The notes below the pieces were generated by a model. That model made no database searches. It had not been told where the DNA came from and saw only the letters and a list, made by a program, of their open reading frames with translations. From Blautia hydrogenotrophica DSM 10507 (lineage in GTDB: Bacteria; Bacillota; Clostridia; Lachnospirales; Lachnospiraceae), in NCBI RefSeq assembly GCF_034356035.1, contig NZ_CP136423.1, positions 744,001 to 808,000 of the forward strand: 64,000 nucleotides of DNA, read 5' to 3'. Shown here one piece after another: positions 1 to 8,062 of the stretch. Position 1 is the first letter of the stretch. Every line of letters begins with the position of its first letter. The position numbers were made by a program, and so were the translations under genes.

Positions 1-1
1 G

Positions 2-319
2 AGGCTTCAAAAAGGTGATCTAGCGGATTTCATCTGCTTCGATGGGAAAGTTCTAGACGGGCCTTATGCAAGTGAATCACTGACCTGGGAAGAAAAGATC
101 CTACAAAGGGGCAGCAGGATGTCTGTGGCAGCCGTGTACTGCGGCGGAAAACTGATTGTGGAGAGAGGAAAATCGTGTTCCGGAAAAGAAGATCAGGCAG
201 CGAAGAGAGTGGGGCAGTTTGCCCAGGAAAAGGCAAAACAGGGTCAGCCAGCCAATGAGAAGCTGATTCATAAGATTGCTCGGTTTTATACGGAATGGGA
301 AGAGGAACAGGAGCGTTAA
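2..319 (+). CDS. Amidohydrolase family protein, C-terminal part (gene enters from the left edge)
   Basis: The frame is open from base 2, so the true start lies outside the window; the internal ATG at 119 is not a start. The visible 105 residues carry the closing beta-sandwich pattern of metal-dependent amidohydrolases such as guanine, cytosine or adenine deaminases: a GDLADFICFDG strand, then a later VAAVYCGGKLIVERGK strand near the end of the domain. The metal ligands are upstream and not visible, so the substrate is open. It ends 12 bases before the racemase-family gene and is probably part of the same operon, which fits an aminohydrolase acting on a nitrogen heterocycle. Confidence 0.6.
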   Translation, partial: RLQKGDLADFICFDGKVLDGPYASESLTWEEKILQRGSRMSVAAVYCGGKLIVERGKSCSGKEDQAAKRVGQFAQEKAKQGQPANEKLIHKIARFYTEWEEEQER

Positions 320-331
320 GGAGGAGGTAAG

Positions 332-1048
332 ATGATTCGGATTGCTATTATATCACCGATTTTAGCACCGGAGGATGACTATCGGAGCAAGTATCGGCTG
401 AGAGATTGTACCGGTATTCCGGCAGAGTTTGAATTTTCGTATATCAAGAAAGGGCCTAGATTTATTCTGAATGCCTATGACGATGCGCTGGCTGCGCCAG
501 CTTTGCTTCGAAAGGTCCTGGAATATGAAAAAAGAGGGTTTGACGCAGTCGTGATTAATTGCAGCGCAGACACTGCCTTGAGGGCCTGCCGAGAGGCAGT
601 TCGCATTCCGGTGATCGGTCCGACGGAAAGTACAATGCTCTATGCTATGCAGCTTGTAGAACAGTTCTGTGTGCTGACTTTTACCAAAAAGATCAACAAC
701 CGCTTTCATAGGATAGCCAGGGAATTGGGGATAGAAGAACGGCTGTGTGAGGTGAGCTCTGTGGAGATAGATTTCTCGGAGATTAGCAACGGGGAAGAAA
801 GAGTGGTAAATGCCCTTTACCGAGAGATTCAGGAGCTTTATGAGCGGACAGGCTGTGACGGATACATTCTGGGATGTACGGATTTTGAAGACCTGGCACC
901 TCAACTAAATGAGAAATTAAGGGAAAACGGGATGGATGTGGTGATTTTTAAACCATTTGAGATTTCTGCGTATCAGGCGTATATGACAGTTGCCATGGGA
1001 CTGCGCCAGGGGACAGACAGCTATCCAAGATCTCAGATTCAGATCTGA
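332..1048 (+). CDS. Asp/Glu/hydantoin racemase family protein
   Basis: A 238-residue protein of the Asp/Glu/hydantoin racemase superfamily. The two catalytic cysteines of the family are visible at Cys77 (in INCSAD) and Cys182 (in GCTDFEDL), one in each pseudo-symmetric lobe, and VIGPTESTM matches the usual V-G-x-E-A-M stretch. Length equals that of hydantoin and allantoin racemases. The ATG at 332 follows GGAGGAGG at ideal spacing. Placed just before a cyclic amidohydrolase, it may racemise a 5-substituted hydantoin or allantoin so that the hydrolase can use both enantiomers; that role is inferred from context. Maleate isomerase-like activity in the same superfamily is an alternative. Confidence 0.8.
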   Translation: MIRIAIISPILAPEDDYRSKYRLRDCTGIPAEFEFSYIKKGPRFILNAYDDALAAPALLRKVLEYEKRGFDAVVINCSADTALRACREAVRIPVIGPTESTMLYAMQLVEQFCVLTFTKKINNRFHRIARELGIEERLCEVSSVEIDFSEISNGEERVVNALYREIQELYERTGCDGYILGCTDFEDLAPQLNEKLRENGMDVVIFKPFEISAYQAYMTVAMGLRQGTDSYPRSQIQI

Positions 1049-1088
1049 GTTTCGGAAAGTACATCATATAGAGAAGGAGTGGATAAAA

Positions 1089-2459
1089 ATGATATATGAC
1101 TTGATTGTAAAAAATGCTAAGATTGTCAGCCCTGACAGCATCACAGACGGCTGCGTTTTCGTGAAGGATGGGAAGATTGCCGCAGTAGGTGAGAGCGCAG
1201 AAGGGGCAAAAGCCCAAAAGATCGTCGATGCAGGCGGAAAATATGTACTGCCTGGAGGTGTGGATGTGCATGTACATTTTCGGGACCCGGGCCTAACTTA
1301 CAAGGAAGATTTCAGCACGGGTTCCATGGCGGCAGCTGCGGGAGGAATCACGACCGTCTTTGACATGCCCAATGTGCAGCCTCCTACGTTGAGTGTGGAA
1401 AATTTTCAGATTAAGAAAAAAATCGCGGAAGAAAAATCCTATGTAAATTATGGAATTTATGCGTATCTGGTCAATAACTTAGATCAGATTGATGGATTGA
1501 TTGACGCAGGAGTGTGCGGGTTTAAATGGGATTTAAGCACCTTTGACTGGGAACTACCGGAAGGTTACTATCTTCCGGACAACAATGAGGCGGCAGATAT
1601 TTTCCGAGCAATCGCAAAGCACGATTATGTAGTGACTGTCCATGCAGAGGATATGGAATTAGTGAAAAACTATACGGAGCATCTGAAGGAAGAGGGAAGA
1701 GATGAGAAAGACTTCTATTCCCACGTGGAAGCAAGGCCGGATATCGTAGAACTTTCGGCCCTGTACCGTACATTTGTGCTCTCAGAGGTGTCCGGATGTA
1801 GAGTACATATCACCCATCTGACTTCGAAACGGGGCTTGGAACTCATCAAAGAATTCCAGAGAAAGGGAACACCGGTGACTTCTGACGTGGGTCCTGCCTG
1901 GTTTACTTTCAGTGCAGAGGACTATGAGAAATTTGGCGGCGGAATCCGAGTGATTCCAGCCATCCGTTACCGGAAAGATTCGGATGCTTTGTGGAAAGGA
2001 CTGGCCAGTGGAGACATCGAGGTTTTGGCCACGGACCATGCACCCCACTCCAATGATGAGAAGTTTAACCGTACCTGGTGGGATACGCTGCCTGGAACTA
2101 TTGGAGTTCAGACCAGTCTGCCGATTCTTCTGGACCGTGTAAATAAAGGTGAGATCACCATCAACCGGGTCGTTGATTGCATGGCAGCCCAGCCATCGAA
2201 GATCTTTGGTTTGTATCCCAGAAAAGGGTGTATCCAGCCAGGAGCAGATGCCGACTTGACGATTGTGGACATGGAAAAAGAGTGGACAGTGACTCACGAG
2301 GAAATGTACAGCAAGACAAAGTACACTCCTTACGATGGATTCCAGTTAAAAGGGAAACCAGTGATGACCATTGTCATGGGCTCTATTGTCATGGAAGACG
2401 GCAAGATTGTAGGAAAACCAGGACATGGAAGGATGGTAAATCCAAAACAGGAATGGTAA
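1089..2459 (+). CDS. Cyclic amidohydrolase of the dihydroorotase/hydantoinase/allantoinase group
   Basis: A 456-residue metallo-hydrolase that opens cyclic amide rings. Visible binuclear metal ligands are His61 and His63 (HVH), the carboxylatable Lys146 (in GFKWDL), His185 (VHAED), His243 (HITHLT) and Asp316 (ATDHAPH). Start chosen at ATG 1089 because AAGGAG precedes it; an earlier in-frame ATG at 990 lies inside the preceding gene. Most allantoinases and hydantoinases have a C-P-H/Q-Y-L segment after the fourth His; here the corresponding stretch reads SDVGPAWF, so the substrate pocket differs. Context (racemase before, ureidoglycine aminohydrolase-like protein after) suggests a ureide or hydantoin, but exact substrate is unproven. 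Confidence 0.8.
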   Translation: MIYDLIVKNAKIVSPDSITDGCVFVKDGKIAAVGESAEGAKAQKIVDAGGKYVLPGGVDVHVHFRDPGLTYKEDFSTGSMAAAAGGITTVFDMPNVQPPTLSVENFQIKKKIAEEKSYVNYGIYAYLVNNLDQIDGLIDAGVCGFKWDLSTFDWELPEGYYLPDNNEAADIFRAIAKHDYVVTVHAEDMELVKNYTEHLKEEGRDEKDFYSHVEARPDIVELSALYRTFVLSEVSGCRVHITHLTSKRGLELIKEFQRKGTPVTSDVGPAWFTFSAEDYEKFGGGIRVIPAIRYRKDSDALWKGLASGDIEVLATDHAPHSNDEKFNRTWWDTLPGTIGVQTSLPILLDRVNKGEITINRVVDCMAAQPSKIFGLYPRKGCIQPGADADLTIVDMEKEWTVTHEEMYSKTKYTPYDGFQLKGKPVMTIVMGSIVMEDGKIVGKPGHGRMVNPKQEW

Positions 2460-2475
2460 TGCGAGGAGGCAGGTT

Positions 2476-3204
2476 ATGATTATAGATCACCACAACCACA
2501 TCTGGGAAGGCGAGTCTACAGGGGGCTTTCTGGATGAGGGAATGAGTGTAAAGAGGATTCTAAAGGAAATGGACCAAGCCGGAGTGGATGTGGCTGGCGT
2601 ATGTACAGTAGCCCAGTCCATAGACAATGACTATGTGGTGAATGCGTGTCGGGAACATCCAGACCGTTTCTTTGGCTTTTGTATGGTAAATCCCAGGGAT
2701 GGACAGGCTGTATCCACACTGCGCCATTATCTAGATCAGGGACTTCGGGGGCTGAAGCTGCATCCCCGGCTGCACGGCTACCAGTTAGGCGATCATGAAT
2801 TGATGGACCCTCTGATGGAGGTATGTCGGGAGTATCAGGTACCAGTATTTTCCCATGGGGGCTCTGAGGAGAATGACCACCCGTTTTACTTTGAAGAGCT
2901 GGCGAGAGCTTTTCCTGAGGTGACAGTGATTTTGGGGCATATGTGTGCGCTTAATTACTGTGATGATGCGATCACGGTTGCGGCACGGAATTCCAATATT
3001 TATCTGGATACTTCTACGGCGGAATTGTTCAGTGTAAAAGCGGCGATTAAAAAAGTAGGGGCAGACAGAATTGTCATGAGTACAGACTGGCCAGGCAATG
3101 ATTTTCGGATGGAACTTTTGAAGATCGAGATTGCATCGGAGGGAAACCAAGAGGTTTATCAGAAGATTGCCGGTGAAAATATGCGAAAGATTATGAATTT
3201 GTGA
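2476..3204 (+). CDS. Small TIM-barrel amidohydrolase (amidohydrolase family 2, PF04909-like)
   Basis: A 242-residue protein with the mononuclear metal set of the ACMSD/amidohydrolase-2 family: His6 and His8 in the opening DHHNH, His127 (FSHGG), His155 (LGHM) and Asp204 (STDWPG). GLKLHP before the second His is typical of this family. It is shorter than ACMSD decarboxylases (about 330), like many small putative hydrolases of this group. Sixteen bases separate it from the cyclic amidohydrolase, so it is in the same operon. It could hydrolyse the ring-opened carbamoyl product or a lactone/lactam; nothing in the sequence settles which. Confidence 0.75.
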   Translation: MIIDHHNHIWEGESTGGFLDEGMSVKRILKEMDQAGVDVAGVCTVAQSIDNDYVVNACREHPDRFFGFCMVNPRDGQAVSTLRHYLDQGLRGLKLHPRLHGYQLGDHELMDPLMEVCREYQVPVFSHGGSEENDHPFYFEELARAFPEVTVILGHMCALNYCDDAITVAARNSNIYLDTSTAELFSVKAAIKKVGADRIVMSTDWPGNDFRMELLKIEIASEGNQEVYQKIAGENMRKIMNL

Positions 3205-3221
3205 GAGAGAGGAGAACAGGA

Positions 3222-3893
3222 ATGAAACAGAATTTAATTGTAATGCTGACGTTTAATGATGAAACCGTAAAGAATGCCAAGGAGTGTTTTCTGGCATGCA
3301 AAGATCTGCCAGTAAAGGACTGGGGATTTAAAGACATCGGCCTTCCTAGAGATGAGATGGTGGATCTAGTAAAGACTATGAAAGCAGAGGGAAAGGTGAC
3401 GAACCTAGAGATCGTATCTTTATCGGAGGAGGAAGGCCTCGCTGGAGCTAAGATCGCTGTGGAGGCAGGCTTCGATGTGCTGATGGGGACGGTCTACTAT
3501 GATTCCATTCGGGATTATCTGAAAGGAACCGGTGTGAAGTACTATCCTTTCTGCGGAAAAGTCTATGGTCATCCTTCCATTTTGGACGGAACGATCGAGG
3601 AGGTCACGGCTCATGCAAGAGAGCTGGAAGCGAAAGGCGTAGATGGAATTGATCTGCTGTCTTACCGTTATACCGGAGATGCCGTGACGTTATTGGGAGA
3701 GGTCGTGAAGGCTGTGAACATTCCGGTTGTCTCAGCGGGCAGCATTGATACTTATGAGAGAATCATGGAAGTCGTAGGTACCGGAGCAGATGGGATGACC
3801 ATGGGTTCCGCACTGTTTGCCCAGAAGTTTAAAAAGGATGGAAGCTTCCGTGAAAATTTGGAATTGGTTTGCGATTACATGGCAAAACATTAA
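3222..3893 (+). CDS. TIM-barrel protein of unknown function
   Basis: A 223-residue protein not assigned to a named enzyme. It reads as a (beta/alpha)8 barrel: alternating short hydrophobic strands and amphipathic helices, with a late VVSAGSIDTYERI strand and GADGMTMGSALF, which resembles the phosphate-gripping loops of HisA/TrpF/NanE-type barrels. DWGFKDIGLP near residue 40 is a further possible active-site strand. ATG 3222 follows GAGAGAGGAG; a GTG at 3201 overlapping the upstream stop is less likely. Its position between an amidohydrolase and the bicupin suggests an isomerase, aldolase or decarboxylase step in the same pathway. Confidence 0.6.
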   Translation: MKQNLIVMLTFNDETVKNAKECFLACKDLPVKDWGFKDIGLPRDEMVDLVKTMKAEGKVTNLEIVSLSEEEGLAGAKIAVEAGFDVLMGTVYYDSIRDYLKGTGVKYYPFCGKVYGHPSILDGTIEEVTAHARELEAKGVDGIDLLSYRYTGDAVTLLGEVVKAVNIPVVSAGSIDTYERIMEVVGTGADGMTMGSALFAQKFKKDGSFRENLELVCDYMAKH

Positions 3894-3909
3894 TTAGGAG
3901 GATGAGAGT

Positions 3910-4704
3910 ATGGATTTATCAATGAAAAACCCAGGAATGAAATTGATAGAAGGAAATCATTTGAGCATTACCCGTGCGACAGTCGCACCGTTTTCCGCGA
4001 ATCTGCTGCCGAAAGCCTTTGTACTGGACAGCTTTTTCCCGGAATGGGAAAACACGAAGGTATACGTGTATGCGACGCCTGAGATTGGGGCGAAGTTTAT
4101 TGAGTGTAAATTAGCCATTGAGAAAGATGGTGGCAGCAAAGAACGGATTTTGAATGGATATGAGAACTTTTTGTATATTATCCGCGGGCAAGTGGAAGTT
4201 ATCATTTCCGGAAAGACATATTCCATGGAGAAAGAAGGATATTTCTGGCTGCCGCCGATGGTAGACTTTGAGATCAAAAATAAAAAGGAGGAGACAGCGG
4301 AGATTCTCTGGGTACGTAAAAAGTATCAGGAAACGAAATTTTTCTCTGTGCCGGACCCGATTATTTCCAGCGTACTGGATATCACGCCGATTCACAGTCC
4401 GGCGGAAGAAGAACAGCAGTGTGTTCCTTTTGAGAAAAACAGAGGTTTTGATATGGCTATGAATATGCTGACGTTCTACCCAGGTGTTACCTTCCCATTT
4501 ACGGAGACCCATGTGTTTGAACATGGTGGATACTTCCTGGACGGAAGAGGAAATTTCTGGATTAATGGAATCAATTACGAGGTTCACGAGGATGACTTCT
4601 GTTATATGGCGCCTTATGCACCTCACTATGTGGTTGCTTACGGGCCAGAACCTCTGAGATATTTGCTTTACAAACCTGTGAACCGGGATTTCAGTTTAGA
4701 GTAA
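3910..4704 (+). CDS. (S)-ureidoglycine aminohydrolase-like bicupin
   Basis: A 264-residue protein with two cupin barrels (about 60-130 and 180-260), the same length and architecture as AllE/UGHY, which releases ammonia from ureidoglycine in allantoin breakdown. The C-terminal cupin keeps the AllE hallmarks: PG-x-x-FP, E199-x-H201-x3-H205 followed by G, and the terminal YLLYK-x-x-NR signature. The fourth metal ligand, Gln in characterised AllE (CPQWYG), is His239 here (APHYVV), a more ordinary cupin ligand. ATG 3910 follows AGGAGGATGAG. No allantoate amidohydrolase lies in the window, so a full allantoin pathway is not shown; a related amino-ureide substrate is equally possible. Confidence 0.7.
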   Translation: MDLSMKNPGMKLIEGNHLSITRATVAPFSANLLPKAFVLDSFFPEWENTKVYVYATPEIGAKFIECKLAIEKDGGSKERILNGYENFLYIIRGQVEVIISGKTYSMEKEGYFWLPPMVDFEIKNKKEETAEILWVRKKYQETKFFSVPDPIISSVLDITPIHSPAEEEQQCVPFEKNRGFDMAMNMLTFYPGVTFPFTETHVFEHGGYFLDGRGNFWINGINYEVHEDDFCYMAPYAPHYVVAYGPEPLRYLLYKPVNRDFSLE

Positions 4705-4728
4705 GGGGTTATCCCATTGGAGGAGCTT

Positions 4729-6201
4729 ATGAGACAGGATATCTATCTGATTGCGGTGGACCAAGGGTCTTCCGGAACCATGAGTGCGCTGTTTGATGGG
4801 GATTTAAGACAGGTGGACTGTGTGGATATTCCGGTGTCTGTCGCTACACCAAGATACGGCTGGGTAGAGCAGGACCCGTGGGAGCTGCTGAATTCTGTCC
4901 GGGACGGTGCCAAACGGCTGATGGAAAGAAATCCAGAATGTCTAGAAGGTTTGGCAGGAATCGGACTCGCGAATCAGGGAGAGTCCTTTCTGCTCTGGGA
5001 TACGCAGACCGGGGAACCTGTCACTCCTGTAATAAGCTGGCAAGACAGTCGGAGTGAGAACTACTGCGCTCAGCTAAAACAGGAGGGGAGAGGGCGATGG
5101 TTCCATGAGAGGACAGGTCTGCATCTGTCCAGTGAATGGCCAGCGTTGAAAGTGCGAGAGCTGCGCAGATCAGATGAAAAGTTAGATTTGCGGTGCAGAA
5201 GCGGTAGAATCGCTTTTGGCCAGTTGGACGCTTGGTTTTTGTATGTTTTGACTGGGCACAGGAGGTTTGCCTCGGACCATGGAACTGCCTGCCGGACTGG
5301 ATTCTATAATCTAAGACAGGGAAAATGGGATGAAGAGCTGATCGAATTCTTTTGCGGGGATTCTTTGATCTTTCCGGAATTGACAGACAATGTCTGCCGG
5401 ATAGAAGGGCTGGATTTGGGAATTGGCAAAGAAATTCCCTGGATTGCCGGCGGTCTGGATCAGTCGGTGACATTGATTGGCCAGGGATGTACGCAGCCGG
5501 CAGATGCAAAGGTGACTTACGGTACCTGCTGTGCCTGTTGGATGAATCTGGGTTCCAAGCTTGTACTGGATGAAAACCTGACGACGAGTATAGCCTGGAA
5601 AATCGGGGAGGAATACACCTACGGGCTGGCAGCGGAAGGAGGAGCTTCCGGCAGTATTGTCACTTGGCTTCTCAGAAATTTCTCCACAGATTGGAGGCTG
5701 GAAGATCTCTCACAGATCGCCAGAAGCTATGACGATCAGGAGTCTCTGCTTTTTGTCCCTGCATTTGGAGGTTTGTCAGCGCCATATTGGAAGGAAGCAA
5801 AGGGGACGCTGTTTGGAATCACAGCAGGTACCCGGCCGGAACATATATTAAGGGCTGGATTGGATGCGGTGGCCTACACGGTTCGAGATATTTTGGACTG
5901 TATGCCTCTGATCAAGAAATTGGTTTTGGATGGAGGAATGTCAGCCAACGAGTATCTAGTTCAAAAACAGGCAAATGTTTTGCAGCGACCGGTGGAGAAA
6001 TCTCTGGAAAAAGAAGGTACTTTGCTGGGAATTGCCCATCTGTGCACCAGAAGCCTGGGAGTGAGAGCGGGAATAGGAGAAGAGACAAAAGCTGAGATTG
6101 TATTTCCGGAGGCAGATGGTCAGGATGGTTATAGGAAGTGGAAACAGGCGGTAAAGACCGTGATTACATATTATAATGGAAGAGGTGTCATAGATGGATA
6201 A
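4729..6201 (+). CDS. FGGY-family kinase, glycerol kinase-like (substrate probably not glycerol)
   Basis: A 490-residue sugar/polyol kinase with the N-terminal phosphate loop DQGSSGT (11-17), GWVEQDP, and the second ATP-domain motifs YGTCCACW and VPAFGGLSAPYW. Compared with GlpK, the glycerol-contacting NQRET is NQGES (83-86): the Arg is Gly84 while Glu85 stays, and the loop after it reads WQDSRS. That points to a different polyol or hydroxy-acid. ATG 4729 has GGAGGAG just upstream; TTG 4717 is an alternative. It overlaps the aminotransferase start by 8 bases, indicating translational coupling. A second kinase with the same change is at 59250. Confidence 0.75.
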   Translation: MRQDIYLIAVDQGSSGTMSALFDGDLRQVDCVDIPVSVATPRYGWVEQDPWELLNSVRDGAKRLMERNPECLEGLAGIGLANQGESFLLWDTQTGEPVTPVISWQDSRSENYCAQLKQEGRGRWFHERTGLHLSSEWPALKVRELRRSDEKLDLRCRSGRIAFGQLDAWFLYVLTGHRRFASDHGTACRTGFYNLRQGKWDEELIEFFCGDSLIFPELTDNVCRIEGLDLGIGKEIPWIAGGLDQSVTLIGQGCTQPADAKVTYGTCCACWMNLGSKLVLDENLTTSIAWKIGEEYTYGLAAEGGASGSIVTWLLRNFSTDWRLEDLSQIARSYDDQESLLFVPAFGGLSAPYWKEAKGTLFGITAGTRPEHILRAGLDAVAYTVRDILDCMPLIKKLVLDGGMSANEYLVQKQANVLQRPVEKSLEKEGTLLGIAHLCTRSLGVRAGIGEETKAEIVFPEADGQDGYRKWKQAVKTVITYYNGRGVIDG

Positions 6202-7489
6202 AAGAAAAAAAACGTCCCAAATGCAGGAACGGGCAATGAAGACGATGCCGTTGGGTGTGAATTCCAACGGACGTTACTGGGGAAAGAAAGTGACTCCATA
6301 TTTCCAGAGAGGCAAAGGGGCCTATGTCTGGGATGTGGATGGAAATCAGTATATCGACTATCGACTGGCTTTTGGACCGGTAATTTTGGGATATGCCTAC
6401 GATGAGGTGGACGAGAAGGTAATCAGCGCGATTCGGGATGGAGTGACGCCAGGAATTACGTCTCAATTGGAATTAGAGGCGGCCGAGAAGATTGTGGAGC
6501 TTTGTCCAGCTACAGAGAAGGTGCGCCTGGTAAACGGTGGTTCGGATGCCACGCAACATGCTCTGCGGGTGGCACGGGCCTACACAGGAAAAGAGAAGAT
6601 CATTAAATTCGAAGGGGGCTACCATGGTTCTTATGACTATGTACTGTTCTCTACTTACGCACCGCCATCCACCTATGGGAATTCCAGAAGTCCTATCACA
6701 GTCCCGGCCAGCTCTGGAATTCCGTCAGCTTTGGGAGATTTGATCATTACGCTTCCATTTAACAATCTGGAAATTTTGGAGGCGACGTTGAAACGCTGCG
6801 GAAATGAGGTGGCGGCAATTATCACGGAGCCGATGCTGGGCAATTTCGGCTGCGCGGACCCGCTTCCAGGATTTATGGACGGCGTGCGTAGACTCTGTGA
6901 TGAATATGGAATTGTCTGGATACTGGATGAGGTGAAGACAGGATTTCGAATTGCGAAGGGTGGAGCACAGGAGAAATATGGCTATCAGCCAGACATTACC
7001 ACCTACGCAAAAGCATTGGGGAACGGTTATCCTGTGGCAGCTTACGGAGGTAAGGCCAAGATCATGGATATCGTAGGGCAAGGTGTGACCCAAGGGGGTA
7101 CCTACGCCGGAAACGCGGTGGCAGCCGCAGCGGCTAAGGCCACATTGGAAATTATGAGTACGCAGAATGTCCACGGGTACATTGACGCTATGGGAAGCAG
7201 ACTTCAAAATGGGCTGCGGGCGATCTTTAAAAAAGCTGGAATTCCGTGCCTTCTCAGCTCTATGCCTGCAATTTTCTCAGTTAGCTTTGGGATTGAGAGT
7301 AATCTGGATGCCAGAGAGTGGGCAAAAGCAGATGCTTCCATATATAAGAAGATTGCAGCGAGAGCTTTTGAGAAGGGAATTCTCATCGACGAGGACCCGA
7401 GAGAACCATTCTGTATGTCTTATTCCCATACAGAAAAAGACATCGACGATACGCTGGAAATTTTTGATGAGATTGTGAGAACTTTATAA
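6194..7489 (+). CDS. Class III PLP aminotransferase, glutamate-1-semialdehyde mutase-like
   Basis: A 431-residue fold-type I PLP enzyme. LDEVKTGFR (244-252) contains the Asp that binds the pyridine nitrogen, and TYAKALGNGYP carries the Schiff-base Lys273. GGSDATQHALRVARAYTGK and FEGGYHGSYD are close to HemL, but many catabolic aminotransferases of this subgroup share them, and no tetrapyrrole genes are nearby. Start ATG 6194 lies inside the last codons of the kinase gene. Within the operon it would move an amino group to or from the intermediate before or after phosphorylation. The intermediate is not identified. Confidence 0.8.
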   Translation: MDKRKKTSQMQERAMKTMPLGVNSNGRYWGKKVTPYFQRGKGAYVWDVDGNQYIDYRLAFGPVILGYAYDEVDEKVISAIRDGVTPGITSQLELEAAEKIVELCPATEKVRLVNGGSDATQHALRVARAYTGKEKIIKFEGGYHGSYDYVLFSTYAPPSTYGNSRSPITVPASSGIPSALGDLIITLPFNNLEILEATLKRCGNEVAAIITEPMLGNFGCADPLPGFMDGVRRLCDEYGIVWILDEVKTGFRIAKGGAQEKYGYQPDITTYAKALGNGYPVAAYGGKAKIMDIVGQGVTQGGTYAGNAVAAAAAKATLEIMSTQNVHGYIDAMGSRLQNGLRAIFKKAGIPCLLSSMPAIFSVSFGIESNLDAREWAKADASIYKKIAARAFEKGILIDEDPREPFCMSYSHTEKDIDDTLEIFDEIVRTL

Positions 7490-7531
7490 AGTGAAAAAAC
7501 TGTCATGGAAAAGAGCGAGGGAGGAAGGAAA

Positions 7532-8041
7532 ATGGATGCAATGCAGGCAATTTTGACAAGAAAGAGTGTCCGCAGCTATACAGGACAGAAGGTGACAGAT
7601 CAGCAGGTTCAGCAGATTATTGAGGCTGGCATGAGAGCGCCTTCAGGTCTGGCAAATGAACCCTGGAGATTTGCGATTGTACGTGACCCTCAGGTGAAGG
7701 GAAATATCGCGCAACTTACAAAACACACCAAAGTTCTGGAAGGTGCGGATGTCTTGATCTGTCTGTTTATGGACAACGAGGTAGGATACGATCTGGTGAA
7801 GGATTCCAACACCATCGGTGCGTGCGCAGAGAACATGTTATTGGCTGCACATGCCATGGGGCTGGGGGCCGTATGGATTGCAGAGATTCGCAAAAATAAA
7901 GATCGGGTGGCTGAGGAATGTGGAGTAGATCCAGAGAGATACGATATGATGGTCGTGATACCTGTGGGTTACAGCGCCGAATCGGCAGACCCTACACCGA
8001 GAAAACGGACTTTGGATGAAGTAATTATTGGAAGAAAATAG
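7532..8041 (+). CDS. Nitroreductase family flavoprotein
   Basis: A 169-residue FMN protein of the nitroreductase fold. Visible family features are the opening ILTRKSVRSYT with the FMN-phosphate Arg residues, MRAPSGLANEPWRF, and NTIGACAENMLLAAHAMGLGAVWI. ATG 7532 follows GGGAGGAAGG; ATG 7505 upstream has no site and is rejected. The family uses NAD(P)H to reduce nitro groups, quinones, enones or flavins; the true substrate is unknown. Here it sits between the aminotransferase and the DAO flavoprotein and may reduce a double bond or recycle a flavin. Confidence 0.8.
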   Translation: MDAMQAILTRKSVRSYTGQKVTDQQVQQIIEAGMRAPSGLANEPWRFAIVRDPQVKGNIAQLTKHTKVLEGADVLICLFMDNEVGYDLVKDSNTIGACAENMLLAAHAMGLGAVWIAEIRKNKDRVAEECGVDPERYDMMVVIPVGYSAESADPTPRKRTLDEVIIGRK

Positions 8042-8062
8042 GACAAGAGCAGGTATAAGTGT

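Noticed and set aside
990..1088. Upstream extension of the cyclic amidohydrolase
   Set aside because: It overlaps the racemase gene; AAGGAG before ATG 1089 and family alignment fix the start.
6194..7489. Assignment as hemL
   Set aside because: The HemL-like motifs are shared by catabolic class III aminotransferases, and the operon has no haem genes.
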